This document shows positions 35,414-45,300 of a stretch of DNA of 55,358 nucleotides, piece by piece. The position numbers and the translations under genes are program-made. The notes beneath the pieces were generated by a model. The model had not been told where the DNA came from, did no database searches, and was given only the letters and a program-made list of their open reading frames with translations. The stretch is from Isosphaeraceae bacterium. GTDB taxonomy: Bacteria > Planctomycetota > Planctomycetia > Isosphaerales > Isosphaeraceae. Within the stretch, counting starts at the first letter, position 1; every line of letters starts with the position of its first letter. The stretch spans positions 1 to 55,358 of the forward strand of contig JANXSX010000106.1 of assembly GCA_025356475.1 (NCBI GenBank), written 5' to 3'.

Positions 35414-36889
35414 TTACTGATCGTTTTTATATGCGGATGTGTCAATCTTATATTGGGCGATTTTCGATGTGATGCTCCGACGTGAGAGCCCGCTAATCCG
35501 TGCACAACGACCGACGTGTCCGCGACTCTTCTTGAGAGCACGGTGAAGGTAACGTTCCTCAAAATGAGCGACAAGCTCGCTGAGTTGTTCAGGGAGTGGG
35601 CGAGAGAGGTCGACGGAGTTCGCCGTTTTGCGGCCCGTAGCCTTAACGAGATCGGTCGGCAGATTTGCCGCGTGAATCATGCCATTCCTTGCAGTGACAA
35701 CTGCCCGCTCGACCGCATTTTCAAGTTGGCGAACATTGCCAGGCCAAGAGTGCGCAAGGATCTGTTCCATTGCGTCGGGTGCGAACTGGCAAGGGGGTTG
35801 TCCGGGACGCGCATATTTTTCGGCGAAATGGGCAGCCAAGAGTGGAATATCTTCCAGTCGGTCACGCAGTGGGGGCAAATCGATTCGAAAGACGTTGAGG
35901 CGGTAGAAGAGATCCTCGCGGAATTTGCCTTCCTTGACCATCGCCTGGAGATCCCGGTTAGTCGCCCCGATCACGCGGACATCCACCCGAAGCGTCTCGT
36001 TCCCACCGACGCGTTCGAACTGACGTTCCTGCAGCACCCGAAGCAGTTTGACTTGCATGAAGGGCGGAATGTCGCCAACTTCGTCGAGGAAGAGTGTCCC
36101 GCCATTGGCAAGTTCGAATCTCCCCTTCCGCTGGCTTGCCGCGCCCGTGAACGACCCCTTTTCATGGCCGAACAGCTCGCTCTCGAGCAGATTTTCGGGC
36201 AGTGCTGCGCAGTTGACAACGATGATTGGTCCATCTCGACGTGCGGACGACGCCTGGTGGATGGCTCGAGCGATCAGTTCCTTGCCGGTCCCGGTCTCGC
36301 CTTCAATAAGGACTGTGGTCGTGGTATCCGCGACGCAGCCGATGAGATCGAAGATCTCAAGCATGCGCGGATTCTTGCTCAACACGTTCTGGAACGATCG
36401 ATGATCTCGCAACTGGTTTCGTAAAGCACTCAGCTCATCTTGCAGAGACCGCTCTCTCAGAGCTCGCTTGATGAGGACACAAACCTGCTCAGGATCAATC
36501 GGCTTCGTGAGGAAGTCATACGCCCCGAATCGCATCGCCTCGACGGCTTCATTGATACTGCCGTACCCAGTCATCACGACGACGGTAACGGGCGTCTGAT
36601 TGGATTGGATTTTCTGGAGCAGCTCGAGCCCGCCAAGATCAGGCATTCGTAGATCTGTGATCACGACACTATAGGGACGTTGCTTGAGCATTTCCAAGGC
36701 TTGCGCGCCACTCGACGCGAGGTCGGCAGGAACTTCCAGAGCGATCTCGAGCATTCTCCGCAGCGTCTCACCTGCTTCATGACTGTCGTCTACAACGAGA
36801 AGGTGCTGATGACGCGTCGACGATTCAGCCACAGCGGCGGACTTTGGCTTGCCGCTTTCGTGGGTGATCACTTTCGAAGACAGGGTCAT
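35414..36889 (-). CDS. NtrC-family sigma-54-dependent response regulator
   Basis: A 491-residue activator. The ATG has AAGGA six bases upstream. The receiver (about 28-142) has its phospho-acceptor at Asp79 (VVITDLRMPD). The AAA+ domain has Walker A GETGTGKE at 197-204, the sigma-54-contact loop GSFTGA at 245-250 (a known GAFTGA variant), and Walker B GGTLFLDEVGD. The C-terminal Fis-type helix-turn-helix (ALKKSRGHVGRCARISGLSR) binds enhancer sites. The only DNA-binding regulator in the island, it is the obvious activator of the sigma-54 promoters around it; the hybrid kinase at 27661 is the likely sensor. Confidence 0.93.
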   Translation of the reverse strand: MTLSSKVITHESGKPKSAAVAESSTRHQHLLVVDDSHEAGETLRRMLEIALEVPADLASSGAQALEMLKQRPYSVVITDLRMPDLGGLELLQKIQSNQTPVTVVVMTGYGSINEAVEAMRFGAYDFLTKPIDPEQVCVLIKRALRERSLQDELSALRNQLRDHRSFQNVLSKNPRMLEIFDLIGCVADTTTTVLIEGETGTGKELIARAIHQASSARRDGPIIVVNCAALPENLLESELFGHEKGSFTGAASQRKGRFELANGGTLFLDEVGDIPPFMQVKLLRVLQERQFERVGGNETLRVDVRVIGATNRDLQAMVKEGKFREDLFYRLNVFRIDLPPLRDRLEDIPLLAAHFAEKYARPGQPPCQFAPDAMEQILAHSWPGNVRQLENAVERAVVTARNGMIHAANLPTDLVKATGRKTANSVDLSRPLPEQLSELVAHFEERYLHRALKKSRGHVGRCARISGLSRRSITSKIAQYKIDTSAYKNDQ

Positions 36890-37268
36890 GGGGAATCCTT
36901 CGTGATCGATGTCTAAGCTTTATCCGGATACCATCCTAACCCCCGGGATTGCCTGATTCAACTTAGGGGCACAGATCCACACTAGTTGTACGTTTGTCGT
37001 CCTCCGCCCTCGACGTATGGAATCCGAGTTCGGTCAGGTAGGCTTTACATCTCAGGCCTCCGGAAGATAATCGCTCCTGCGGGAGGTCCCCACTTCACAG
37101 CCCCACATCAGCGCCTGAATGCAAGATACGGACCTCAGTGGGTCGAGAACTTTATTTCCTACTTTTCAACGATTCTATGCTCATTTACTAAGGCTACCAC
37201 GTTGGCTGTTCGAAAAGAAACGCCTTCGGTCGCACACTGTTCAAAATGAGCAGAGTTGTGCCCGGATT

Positions 37269-37284
37269 TGGTACTGCACTTGCT
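37269..37284 (+). promoter_or_regulatory. Sigma-54 promoter for the iron-permease-like gene
   Basis: TGGTACTGCACTTGCT matches 10 of 12 fixed positions with correct spacing. The ATG at 37412 is 127 bases downstream. The rest of 36890-37411 shows no gene. Confidence 0.6.
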
Positions 37285-37411
37285 GCTCAAACCCTTGTCA
37301 ATGGAATCTCAGTGGGAACGGGTCGTGAAACACGTTTCACACCTGAGAAATTTACGGCTTTGTGACTTCAAGAGAAATCCGACCTACTCGTTAAGCTGGA
37401 TTCAACTATTG

Positions 37412-37864
37412 ATGAACAATCCGACTACCCCGAAGACTTGGTCCACTCTGTTTGCTGAACTCGTCACCGCATGGAGTGGGAGTCACCAGGCATTCAACGT
37501 TGCACTTGGAATCGTAGTCATCTGGTTAATGCTTGGGCCTTTTACTGGGTTCTCGGATACCTGGCAGTTGACGATTAACACAGGGACTTCGGTAATTACA
37601 TTCTTGATGGTGTTCTTGATCCAGCGGACGCAAAATCACGACACTCGCGCCATTCAATTGAAACTCAACGAACTTATTGCATCCGCAGAGGGAGCAAGCA
37701 ACCGACTCATCAATGCAGAAGACCTAGATGATGAAACAATGTACAACTTATATCATCGATTTCAGACGTTGGCCGGTACCTTTCCAAAAGAAGGGCAATC
37801 GAATCGAGCCGCCTCGGTTGAGGAAATACCGCAGATCGAGGAAGAGGAAGAGCGGCTTCTCTGA
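37412..37864 (+). CDS. Low-affinity iron permease family membrane protein
   Basis: A 150-residue protein of the Iron_permease (PF04120) family. ATG 37412 (MNNPTTPKTW) is chosen; the longer frame adds an unrelated extension. Two membrane segments flank the family core GFSDTWQLTINTGTSVITFL, followed by QRTQNHDTRAIQLKLNELI. The C-terminus is acidic (EEIPQIEEEEERLL). Despite the name, iron transport by bacterial members is not well proven. A sigma-54 promoter lies upstream. Confidence 0.85.
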   Translation: MNNPTTPKTWSTLFAELVTAWSGSHQAFNVALGIVVIWLMLGPFTGFSDTWQLTINTGTSVITFLMVFLIQRTQNHDTRAIQLKLNELIASAEGASNRLINAEDLDDETMYNLYHRFQTLAGTFPKEGQSNRAASVEEIPQIEEEEERLL

Positions 37865-38142
37865 TCCCGGCCTGGAGTTGCCGGAGTTCGGAGACCCTCA
37901 GAAGCACAAGCTGCACGTTCTCTCAAAATACTGTTCACCGATAATATCACCGGCTTGACGACATCAAGATAAGATGAGATCCGAGGTCTGACGTGCATCG
38001 CAACGGTCAGGTCCCGTAACAGGCTCTATGGACCGATCGTCGAGAGCAACTTGCCCAGGCAGTTCTGGCAACCTGGGAGGTTTGCTAATCCTGATAGTTC
38101 AGTTCGAGCCAATCCTGAATAGAGCGCACAAGAATGCCTTAG

Positions 38143-38322
38143 TCACTCACCGTACTCGATGTTAACGAACAGGTCGCCAAGTGGTGCAGAACCGTACTTG
38201 TCGATCGCCGGAAAGGCCCAGACCTGTGAATTAGCAGGCAAATGTGCTCCAACATCGGCAATCAGATCTAGAATGTGCCCGACCTTGCATCCTGTCTCAA
38301 AAACGTGGAATGGAATTTGCAC
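38143..38322 (-). CDS. Possible small gene or fragment, 59 codons
   Basis: A GTG-started frame reads MQIPFHVFETGCKVGHILD, then a segment with QVWAFPAIDKYG, ending FVNIEYGE. Its composition looks protein-like and no gene occupies the other strand, but no ribosome site is visible and its start overlaps the plus-strand sigma-54 site at 38306. I do not recognise a family. It may be a small gene, the remnant of one, or chance. Nothing else is seen in 37865-38305. Confidence 0.3.
   Translation of the reverse strand: MQIPFHVFETGCKVGHILDLIADVGAHLPANSQVWAFPAIDKYGSAPLGDLFVNIEYGE
38306..38321 (+). promoter_or_regulatory. Sigma-54 promoter for lipoprotein and ferritin-like gene
   Basis: TGGAATGGAATTTGCA matches 10 of 12 fixed positions with correct spacing and a perfect TTGCA -12 box. 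The lipoprotein ATG at 38439 is 117 bases downstream. Confidence 0.6.
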
Positions 38323-38438
38323 CCTGGGCTAGAACTCAGTCGCCCCTCGGCCTAACCCTGGCCAACGGGTCAGATTGTGAAGCTCGTTCGCCTTTCGGCT
38401 CTCGAGTCTCCCACATCGTCTTATGAGGAATCCTCCAA

Positions 38439-38648
38439 ATGAGCATCGCCAAGAGAATTCGCGTCCTTCCTTGCACCTCATTCGTTCTGGGTGCTGTGTT
38501 GAGCCTCGCAGGCTGTGAATCCAAAGGTCCTGCGCAGAAGGCAGGCGAGAATATTGACAAGGGTGTCCAGAACGCCAAAGACGCGATCAATCCGCCCGGG
38601 CCTTCGGAAAAAGTGGGACGGGAAGTTGATAAGGTCATCAAGCCCTGA
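38439..38648 (+). CDS. Small lipoprotein, entericidin-like in size
   Basis: A 69-residue protein with a lipoprotein signal ending SLAGC at about residue 27, then a short helical, Lys/Asp-rich mature part (AGENIDKGVQNAKDAINPPG). The ATG has GAGGA nine bases upstream. No known domain is evident; small helical lipoproteins of this kind are often envelope-stress products. It precedes the ferritin-like gene by 113 bases with no second promoter seen, so the two may be co-transcribed. Confidence 0.75.
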   Translation: MSIAKRIRVLPCTSFVLGAVLSLAGCESKGPAQKAGENIDKGVQNAKDAINPPGPSEKVGREVDKVIKP

Positions 38649-38761
38649 GGCGTAGCCAGGTTCCAGGCTCGAACACTCACTCATTCCACGGTCAAGAATC
38701 GTCTGATCGCAAGCGTATTGTTCAAGGTTCATGTTTAGTGAAAACACAGCAGGAGTTCAGC

Positions 38762-39244
38762 ATGGCGAATCCAGTCTCGGATACGAACGCTTCAGGATCA
38801 GTGACGCGTGAGAATTTGATTGCTCTTCTCAATGAAGACCTTGCCCGCGAGTACCAGGCCATCATTTCCTATGTGGTCTATTCGCAGGTGATCAAAGGCG
38901 CTCAGTATATGAACATCGCCGCCGAGCTGGAGAAGCATGCCGGGGAAGAACTTTCCCATGCTCTGACCCTCGCTCGCCAGATTGACTACCTGGGTGGGAT
39001 GCCCTTGACTGTGCCAAAACCCGTCAAAACCTCTCCAAAAGCCGAAGATATGCTGCGGTTCGACCTGGATAACGAGAACGAGACGATCCAGCATTATCGG
39101 CAACGAGTCCGGCAATGTGAAGAGCTTGGCGAGTACGCCATGGCTGAACATATCCGAGATATTTTGGTCGAGGAACAGGATCACCAAATCGCACTGGCTA
39201 CTGCCCTCGGGGTCGAGGTTCCCAACCTCTCCAAGCCCAGATAA
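38762..39244 (+). CDS. Ferritin-like/bacterioferritin-type protein
   Basis: A 160-residue four-helix-bundle protein. ATG 38762 has CAGGAG ten bases upstream. Putative di-iron ligands are the Glu of LAREYQAI in helix A, the E/H pair of HAGEELSHA in helix B, the Glu of ENETIQHYRQ in helix C and EEQDH in helix D, a ferritin-type arrangement. It probably oxidises and stores iron or protects DNA and cell from peroxide. A 9-bp inverted repeat follows its stop. Neighbours dealing with iron and copper point to metal homeostasis within the stress response. Confidence 0.85.
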   Translation: MANPVSDTNASGSVTRENLIALLNEDLAREYQAIISYVVYSQVIKGAQYMNIAAELEKHAGEELSHALTLARQIDYLGGMPLTVPKPVKTSPKAEDMLRFDLDNENETIQHYRQRVRQCEELGEYAMAEHIRDILVEEQDHQIALATALGVEVPNLSKPR

Positions 39245-39257
39245 GGAGTCGACGACT

Positions 39258-39286
39258 CTTCCGGATGAGTTCCGCTGATCCGGAAG
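39258..39286 (+). terminator. Hairpin after ferritin-like gene
   Basis: CTTCCGGAT (39258-39266) and ATCCGGAAG (39278-39286) are perfect arms with an 11-base loop, 14 bases after the stop. A weak T-rich stretch (ATTT) lies further on. Terminator function is plausible. Confidence 0.45.
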
Positions 39287-39346
39287 CGGATTCGACATTT
39301 ATTGCGTCGTCACACCTTCCACAGAAGTCTGAACAGGAGCCTCGCC

Positions 39347-39793
39347 ATGGAACGTCGAGAATTGCTTGGAATGTTCGGGGCCACGGCCGCCGGATTGGTT
39401 GCGCTCAGTGGTAGAGCCACTGCTGCCGATGGACCAGCCCACCATCATGACGCAGTCCACGAGGCCTGCCTCAAGGCGTGTCAAGAATGTGCTCGCTCGT
39501 GCAATGAGACCTTTCATCACTGTTATGAACAACTGGTTCAAGGCAAGAAGGAGCATGCCAAGGCGCTGCGCCTGCTAGCCGACTGCGCCAAGTTTTGCAA
39601 CTTGTCCGCCGACATGATCGCCAGCGGGAGCCCTTTAATGGTCTACTCCTGCGGAGCGTGCGCTGAAGCGTGCAAGGCTTGCGCACTCGAGTGCGAGAAG
39701 CATGCCTCGCCGGAGATGAAAGCGTGCGCCAAGGCGTGTAACGCCTGTGAAAAGGCCTGCCGGGCAATGGTCCACGCAATGCCTGGACACTGA
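39347..39793 (+). CDS. Four-helix copper-binding (Csp/DUF326) protein
   Basis: A 148-residue exported protein. ATG 39347 has AGGAG eight bases upstream. A Tat-like signal (ERRELLGMFGATAAG, ending ATAADG) precedes a cysteine-rich helical domain with 16 cysteines in CxxxC and CxxC spacings (ACLKACQECARSC, CGACAEACKACALEC, CAKACNACEKAC). This is the pattern of DUF326/Csp copper-storage proteins, which fill a four-helix bundle with Cu(I). It ends the metal-handling group. Confidence 0.9.
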   Translation: MERRELLGMFGATAAGLVALSGRATAADGPAHHHDAVHEACLKACQECARSCNETFHHCYEQLVQGKKEHAKALRLLADCAKFCNLSADMIASGSPLMVYSCGACAEACKACALECEKHASPEMKACAKACNACEKACRAMVHAMPGH

Positions 39794-39942
39794 CCGCGAG
39801 CAGACCTAATACATTTCTGAAGATTCTAATCCGCGACACATCAATGACTCTCCGATTCCCGACGCTCAATCCTATGTCCCTGTTAGTACGGAGCTAACTG
39901 ATTCCCTGAGTGGGCCATTGTGCTGGCGGTGAGGATAAGCCG

Positions 39943-40216
39943 CCAACGAACTACACGCCGGTCGCGACAACTGGGCCGGCGTATTTTCCCGCTCTATTCA
40001 CGGGGGGCGGGGTTGTGGGGAGCCAGGTGATCGGCAAGTCCGACAAAAAGAGGCTTACCCCGCCTCGCGAGGCTTCCTTCCCTCCGACCTTGGGCAACGA
40101 TCTTCCAAGCTTTGGGTGTTGATCCTCAGAGTATGTTGAATGATCAGCTTGGCCGACCACCGCAACTGAATCGCGGAGAAGTGATCGAGCCGCTATACTC
40201 AAGTGCGAGTGTCTGA
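39943..40216 (+). pseudogene. Decayed C-terminal fragment of a DUF1501 gene
   Basis: The frame over 39943-40090 reads NYTPVATTGPAYFPALFTGG then VVGSQVIGKSDK, like the late segment of DUF1501 proteins (compare GGGLRGGQVVGATD in the intact gene at 3140). It then shifts frame; from 40094 to 40216 another frame reads ATIFQALGVDPQSMLNDQLG then RPPQLNRGEVIEPLYS, the usual DUF1501 C-terminus. No upstream part of the gene remains, so this is a frameshifted relic. Nothing else is seen in 39794-40315. Confidence 0.72.
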
Positions 40217-40315
40217 TCGGTCGGTCGCGAGTGGGGGGTGAATGGGGCAGCCTCGTGCGCGTTGCTTCTGAGCGAGTCCCCGTCGAACCGCCCTGAGTTT
40301 CTTGGGGAGTTCTCG

Positions 40316-42067
40316 ATGGCTGAGTATCACCCGCAGGCGAAAGAGCACGCTGGGGGAGGAGGGTTGATCTTCCGTGAGGTCACAGTCGTGGCGGCGGCGG
40401 TATTCACCTTTGTTTGTGGGCTCTGGCTGATCCGAGGCGAGCCCGGGATGACCTGGGACGAGCCCTACTTCTTCGAGCGACAACACGACATATTCGACTG
40501 GTTGAAAATGATGGTCAGTGGCCCCGATGGGCTCGCCCGTGCCTGGTCAACGGATCAGATTGGGCGATCCTGGAAGGTCTGTCGCGCGGTCCCCGATCAG
40601 CACGGGCCGGTCCCCGAACTCGCGAGCCTGATCACCGGTCTCATCTTCCGACTCCCGCTAGGACCACTACGCGCGTATCGGTTCTCAACTGTAATGATCT
40701 TTGCATGTACGGCTGGCGTGATGTTCCGATTCGTCCGAGCGCGGTGGGGGCCAATCGCGGCATTGGCATCGGTTGGCGCTCTGGTGTGTAACCCTCGGAT
40801 CTTGGGTGATGCTCAGTTGATCACAGCCGATTCCGACTTGGGGGCCTTCTGGTTCCTGGCCGCTGTCGCGTATCTGCGCGCGGTTGAGACAGGTCGGGCT
40901 CCATGGCTTTTCGGTGTGCTCGTTGGTTTCGCGATCATGTGCAAGGTGATGGGCGTTCTGGTCCTGCCCGCGATTGGTTTCTGGGCGATCGTGGTGCGTC
41001 CCCTAGGCTGGTGGCGGCCCCTTGTTTGGGGGGCAGTGTCGACCCCGCTCACCATGGTTGCGCTCAACCCCGGCTGGTGGCCGGCCCCGATCACCGGCAT
41101 CTTGCGCTGGGCGATGTCGTTCCTCACCTATCCGCAAAAGGTGCCGGTCTATTACTTGGGCAAGACGTATGACTCTGTGACGACATTCCTTCCCTGGCAT
41201 AATACGGTGGTGCTCACGTCTGTCATGGTTCCGGTCGGGATTCTGATCCTTGGGGTTGGAGGGCTCCTGGCCGTCGGGACCGCATTCCTTCGACATCGTG
41301 CCGAGACCGATCCGACGAACGAACCCGGCAGGATCTCCGACCGTGCGATTGGGCTCTGGGCAGCGATCAATTTCCTCATCTTGATGGTCATGAGAACCCT
41401 TTCATTCATGCCAGCCCACGACGGCCTTCGTCAGTTGGTCCCCGCGTTCTACTTCCTGCCGATCTTGGTGGGGTTCGCGATCCATTTGCTCGCAAGGGGA
41501 ACTGGAACGGTAAGGCGGCGATTCACCTGGGGCGTTCTGACGCTCGGGATTGGGTCAGCGGCAATCTCCACCATGGTCATCCATCCCTATGAGTTGGCAT
41601 ATTACAACACGATTCTGGGTGGACCCATAGGTGCCAAGTCCGCCGGGATGGAGACCACCTACTTTTGGGACGCTGCAACTGACGAGGTTCTGCAATGGAT
41701 GAATAAAAACCTGCCCCTGAATGCGACTGTCCTGATCTTTCCGCCGCCCAATGTCCTCACCTTCGGTTGGGAACAGAGGTGGGGCCGGCTGAGGCGTGAT
41801 CTCAAGTTCTTGAACCTCGACACCTCGGAAGGAAGTTCGGCGTTCGATCGGATACGACGCGACCCATCGTGGAAGGGGTATATGATTGTCATGCAGCGCC
41901 AGGGTGTGATCGTTTCACCTCGAGCGGGCGATCGATCCCCGTTCATCCAGCTTGCCGACTCCCCCGCACTCTATGAACTCGCCCCATCCCGAGTCGGGGT
42001 CCGTCTCCTGGCAATCTTCGATCAGGATCAGGTCCGGAAAGAGCTTGCTCGCGGGTCCACCCGCTGA
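40316..42067 (+). CDS. GT39/ArnT-like membrane glycosyltransferase
   Basis: A 583-residue polytopic protein. ATG 40316 is chosen for GGGGAG seven bases upstream. The acidic pair in PGMTWDEPYFFERQ, just after the first membrane segment, matches the catalytic loop of GT39/PMT-type (ArnT-like) transferases that use polyprenyl-phosphate sugars. Around ten further membrane segments follow, then a [11 protein letters not shown] C-terminal part (about 450-583). It probably adds a sugar to protein or lipid at the outer face of the membrane; the acceptor is unknown. Confidence 0.8.
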   Translation: MAEYHPQAKEHAGGGGLIFREVTVVAAAVFTFVCGLWLIRGEPGMTWDEPYFFERQHDIFDWLKMMVSGPDGLARAWSTDQIGRSWKVCRAVPDQHGPVPELASLITGLIFRLPLGPLRAYRFSTVMIFACTAGVMFRFVRARWGPIAALASVGALVCNPRILGDAQLITADSDLGAFWFLAAVAYLRAVETGRAPWLFGVLVGFAIMCKVMGVLVLPAIGFWAIVVRPLGWWRPLVWGAVSTPLTMVALNPGWWPAPITGILRWAMSFLTYPQKVPVYYLGKTYDSVTTFLPWHNTVVLTSVMVPVGILILGVGGLLAVGTAFLRHRAETDPTNEPGRISDRAIGLWAAINFLILMVMRTLSFMPAHDGLRQLVPAFYFLPILVGFAIHLLARGTGTVRRRFTWGVLTLGIGSAAISTMVIHPYELAYYNTILGGPIGAKSAGMETTYFWDAATDEVLQWMNKNLPLNATVLIFPPPNVLTFGWEQRWGRLRRDLKFLNLDTSEGSSAFDRIRRDPSWKGYMIVMQRQGVIVSPRAGDRSPFIQLADSPALYELAPSRVGVRLLAIFDQDQVRKELARGSTR

Positions 42068-42323
42068 GAACCTATCGATCGTCGCTGATCGCTCCCTCAG
42101 TTGAGTGTCGTATTTCGAAAGAATCGATCGACGTCTTCACCGTATGTTTATAAGTTTCAAAGTCGGGTCGCTCCCATCTGCCGGGTATGTGAGGGCTCGG
42201 ACCGTTGAATCCTCCTGGAGCTTCCCTTGAGACCCTTGCGTTGATCGAAGTGCCGGTGCTATAACATTGGGGTAGTAGGGGCAAGGTTCCACCGACACGT
42301 CGCACATATCGAAATCGCGTCTA

Positions 42324-45300
42324 ATGATCATACTGCAAGCCTCAGTCTCAGATGGTCAGTTCGTGTTGTGGGGCGAGGCAACACCAGATCCGTCGGCGAA
42401 GCCGCCTCGAAAAGGGACTCGAAAAAAGGCGTCATCCCAACCTTCACCATCTGGTTTCGCACTCAGTGAAGGGCTGCTCGTCGAGACGGTGGCCAATGAG
42501 GTCACCGGCTTCAACGTCGAGAAAGACCAACGGCAAAAGTGGGTCGCTTGGCTTCCATCGGATGATCAAGGCGCGTTACCTTCGAGTCAGTCGTTGATGG
42601 ATGTCCCTCGCGAGGTGGGTGCGGTCCGAGTCGCGCCTTGGGAAGTGCCGGCGTTGCTCTTGACCCCCGATCAGGCGGTCTCGGTCTTGATTGCAAGTGT
42701 CGATCGAACGACCTGGGGACCTGGGGTTGTGCTCGGACCAACGCTGACCTATTGGGCTCAGGTACTCCGGTTCGCGGGTGGGTTGGTGGCCAGTCAACGA
42801 TATCTCCCCGGTATTGCCCAAGGTCGGGACCGCACGATATTCACGGCTCAATGGGTACCTGTGCTCATCGGTGAACAGCGACTCACCTTTGAGGCTTTGG
42901 CCCGGTCCCTCCCCCACGCATGTCGCGCACTTTCGAGGGACACGAGTGCCCCACCCGAACCGGCCGGTGCGACGGTGCTGGCCGACTTAGTGGCGCTACT
43001 AGTGGATCAACTGGCGCGAATATCTTCAACTTCTAACGGCAAACGTCCTGCGAAATTCAAGAGCCTTCACGATCAATGGCTCTTCGCCCTCAAGTCGACC
43101 GACAATCGACTCATCGGAGAAACGGCCGAACTGACCCGACTGGCCGATCAGGTTCGTCAGTGGCGACGACCGCTCGAAGTCGCGGCGTCCGCTCCATTTC
43201 GGCTCTGCCTCCGCCTGGAGGAGCCCGAGGAGGACACAGGTATCAAGCCGCAACAATGGCACATCCGTTACCTTCTCCAGGCTGTCGATGATCCCAGTTT
43301 GTTGGTGTCTGCTGGGGCCGCCTGGCAGGAGCACGGGGATGAAGCGACGTCCCTGGCCCGGGATGGATTTCGGCCTCGCGAGTACCTGTTGTCGGCTCTT
43401 GGGCAGGCTGCGACCCTCTGCCCAAGGATTGAATCGAGCCTGAAAACGGCTGCTCCCGCCGGTTATGAACTCGACGCCACGGGTGCTCATGAGTTCCTGT
43501 CCGAGAAGGCCGGGGCGCTGGAACAGGCGGGGTTTGGGATCTTCCTCCCGTCGTGGTGGACCCGCAAGGGGACCAAGACCAAGCTGGCAGCCAAAGCGGT
43601 GATCTCCTCCCCCAAGATGACAAGCAAAGGGGGACTCTCACTTGATGAAATACTGAAATTCCGATGGGAAGTCGCGATTGGCGACCAGAGGCTGACGCTC
43701 GCTGAGTTGAAAGCCTTGGCCAAGCTCAAAACTCCGCTAGTCAAGGTGCGCGGACAGTGGGTCGAACTCAACCTCAACGAAATCCAGGCAGCGCTTGCCT
43801 TTTGGAAGACCAAGGGAGAGGAGTCAATCACCGCCAAAGAAGCGATCCAAATGGCCCTTGGGGCCGTGAAACCGCCGGGTGGATTGGCATTCGAGGGGGT
43901 TGAAGCCACCGGTTGGGTCGCCGACCTCCTCGGTCAGCTTGAAGGGGCCAGCCAATTCGAGCTACTCGAACCCTCTCCAGGATTTCAAGGGACACTTCGA
44001 CCGTACCAGATGCGAGGATTCTCCTGGCTGGCGTTCCTCCGCCGTTGGGGGCTCGGAGCGTGTCTCGCCGACGATATGGGGCTCGGGAAAACGGTTCAAA
44101 CGCTCACGCTTATCCATCGTGAATGGATGTCGAGACCAGCTCGTCAACGGAGGCCAACCCTACTGATTTGCCCAACGTCGGTCGTCGGTAACTGGCAAAA
44201 AGAAGCGGCCAGATTCACCCCGGAACTGCCGGTGATGATCCATCATGGCACTGAGCGATCGAAAGGGGCGGAGTTCAAGAAACTCGCAGGTAAACATGCT
44301 CTGATTTTGTCGAGCTATGGACTATTGCACCGTGATTTCGAGTTATTCAAACCTGTTCCCTGGACATCAGTGGTCTTGGACGAAGCCCAAAACATCAAGA
44401 ACCCGCAAACCAAGCAGGCGCAAGCAGCGCGCGGGCTTAAAGCCGAGCACAAGATCGCCCTGACTGGCACCCCGGTCGAGAACCACGTCGGTGACCTCTG
44501 GTCGATTATGGAGTACCTGAACCCAGGCTGGTTGGGGACCCAGGCGGAGTTTAAGAGAACTTTCCACGTGCCGATCCAGGCCGGGCGTGATCCCGACGCG
44601 GCTCGGCGGCTCCAAAAACTGACCGCTCCGTTCCTGCTCCGCCGACTCAAGACCGATAAGGCAATCATCGCCGACTTGCCCGAAAAGCTTGAAATGAAGG
44701 TCTTCTGTACGCTCACTAAAGAACAAGCTTCGCTCTATGCGGCCGTCGTCGCCGATGTCGACTCGCAGCTCGAAAAGGCGGAAGGTATCCAGCGCAAGGG
44801 GCTTGTCCTGGCGACGCTGATGAAACTTAAACAAGTCTGCAATCATCCTGCCCAGTTCCTTCACGACAACTCGGCCCTCGAGAGCCGATCGGGGAAAGTC
44901 GCCCGACTGACCGAGATGCTTGATGAAGCGCTTGCGATCGGTGATCGAGCCCTGATCTTCACCCAGTTCAGTGAGATGGGCACCATGCTCCGTCATCACT
45001 TGCAGGATACCTTCGGTCGCGAGGTCCTCTTTTTACATGGGGCGACCCCCCAAGCCCAACGAGATAAAATGGTCGCCCGGTTCCAGAGTAAGGAGTCGGA
45101 TTCACCAAAATTGTTTATCCTTTCACTCAAAGCAGGTGGAACGGGCCTGAATCTGACAGCGGCAAACCACGTCTTTCACTTCGACCGTTGGTGGAACCCT
45201 GCTGTTGAGAATCAGGCCACCGACCGTGCCTTCCGGATCGGCCAGACTCGGAATGTTCAGGTCCATAAGTTCTTGTGTCTTGGTACACTTGAAGAGAAGA

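Noticed and set aside
35516-36424. 302-codon plus-strand frame over the NtrC-type regulator
   Set aside because: The opposite strand carries Walker A, GSFTGA and helix-turn-helix motifs; this frame is a shadow.
39910-40122. 70-codon frame as an intact small gene
   Set aside because: Its sequence is a DUF1501 fragment that continues in another frame, so it is treated as a pseudogene remnant.
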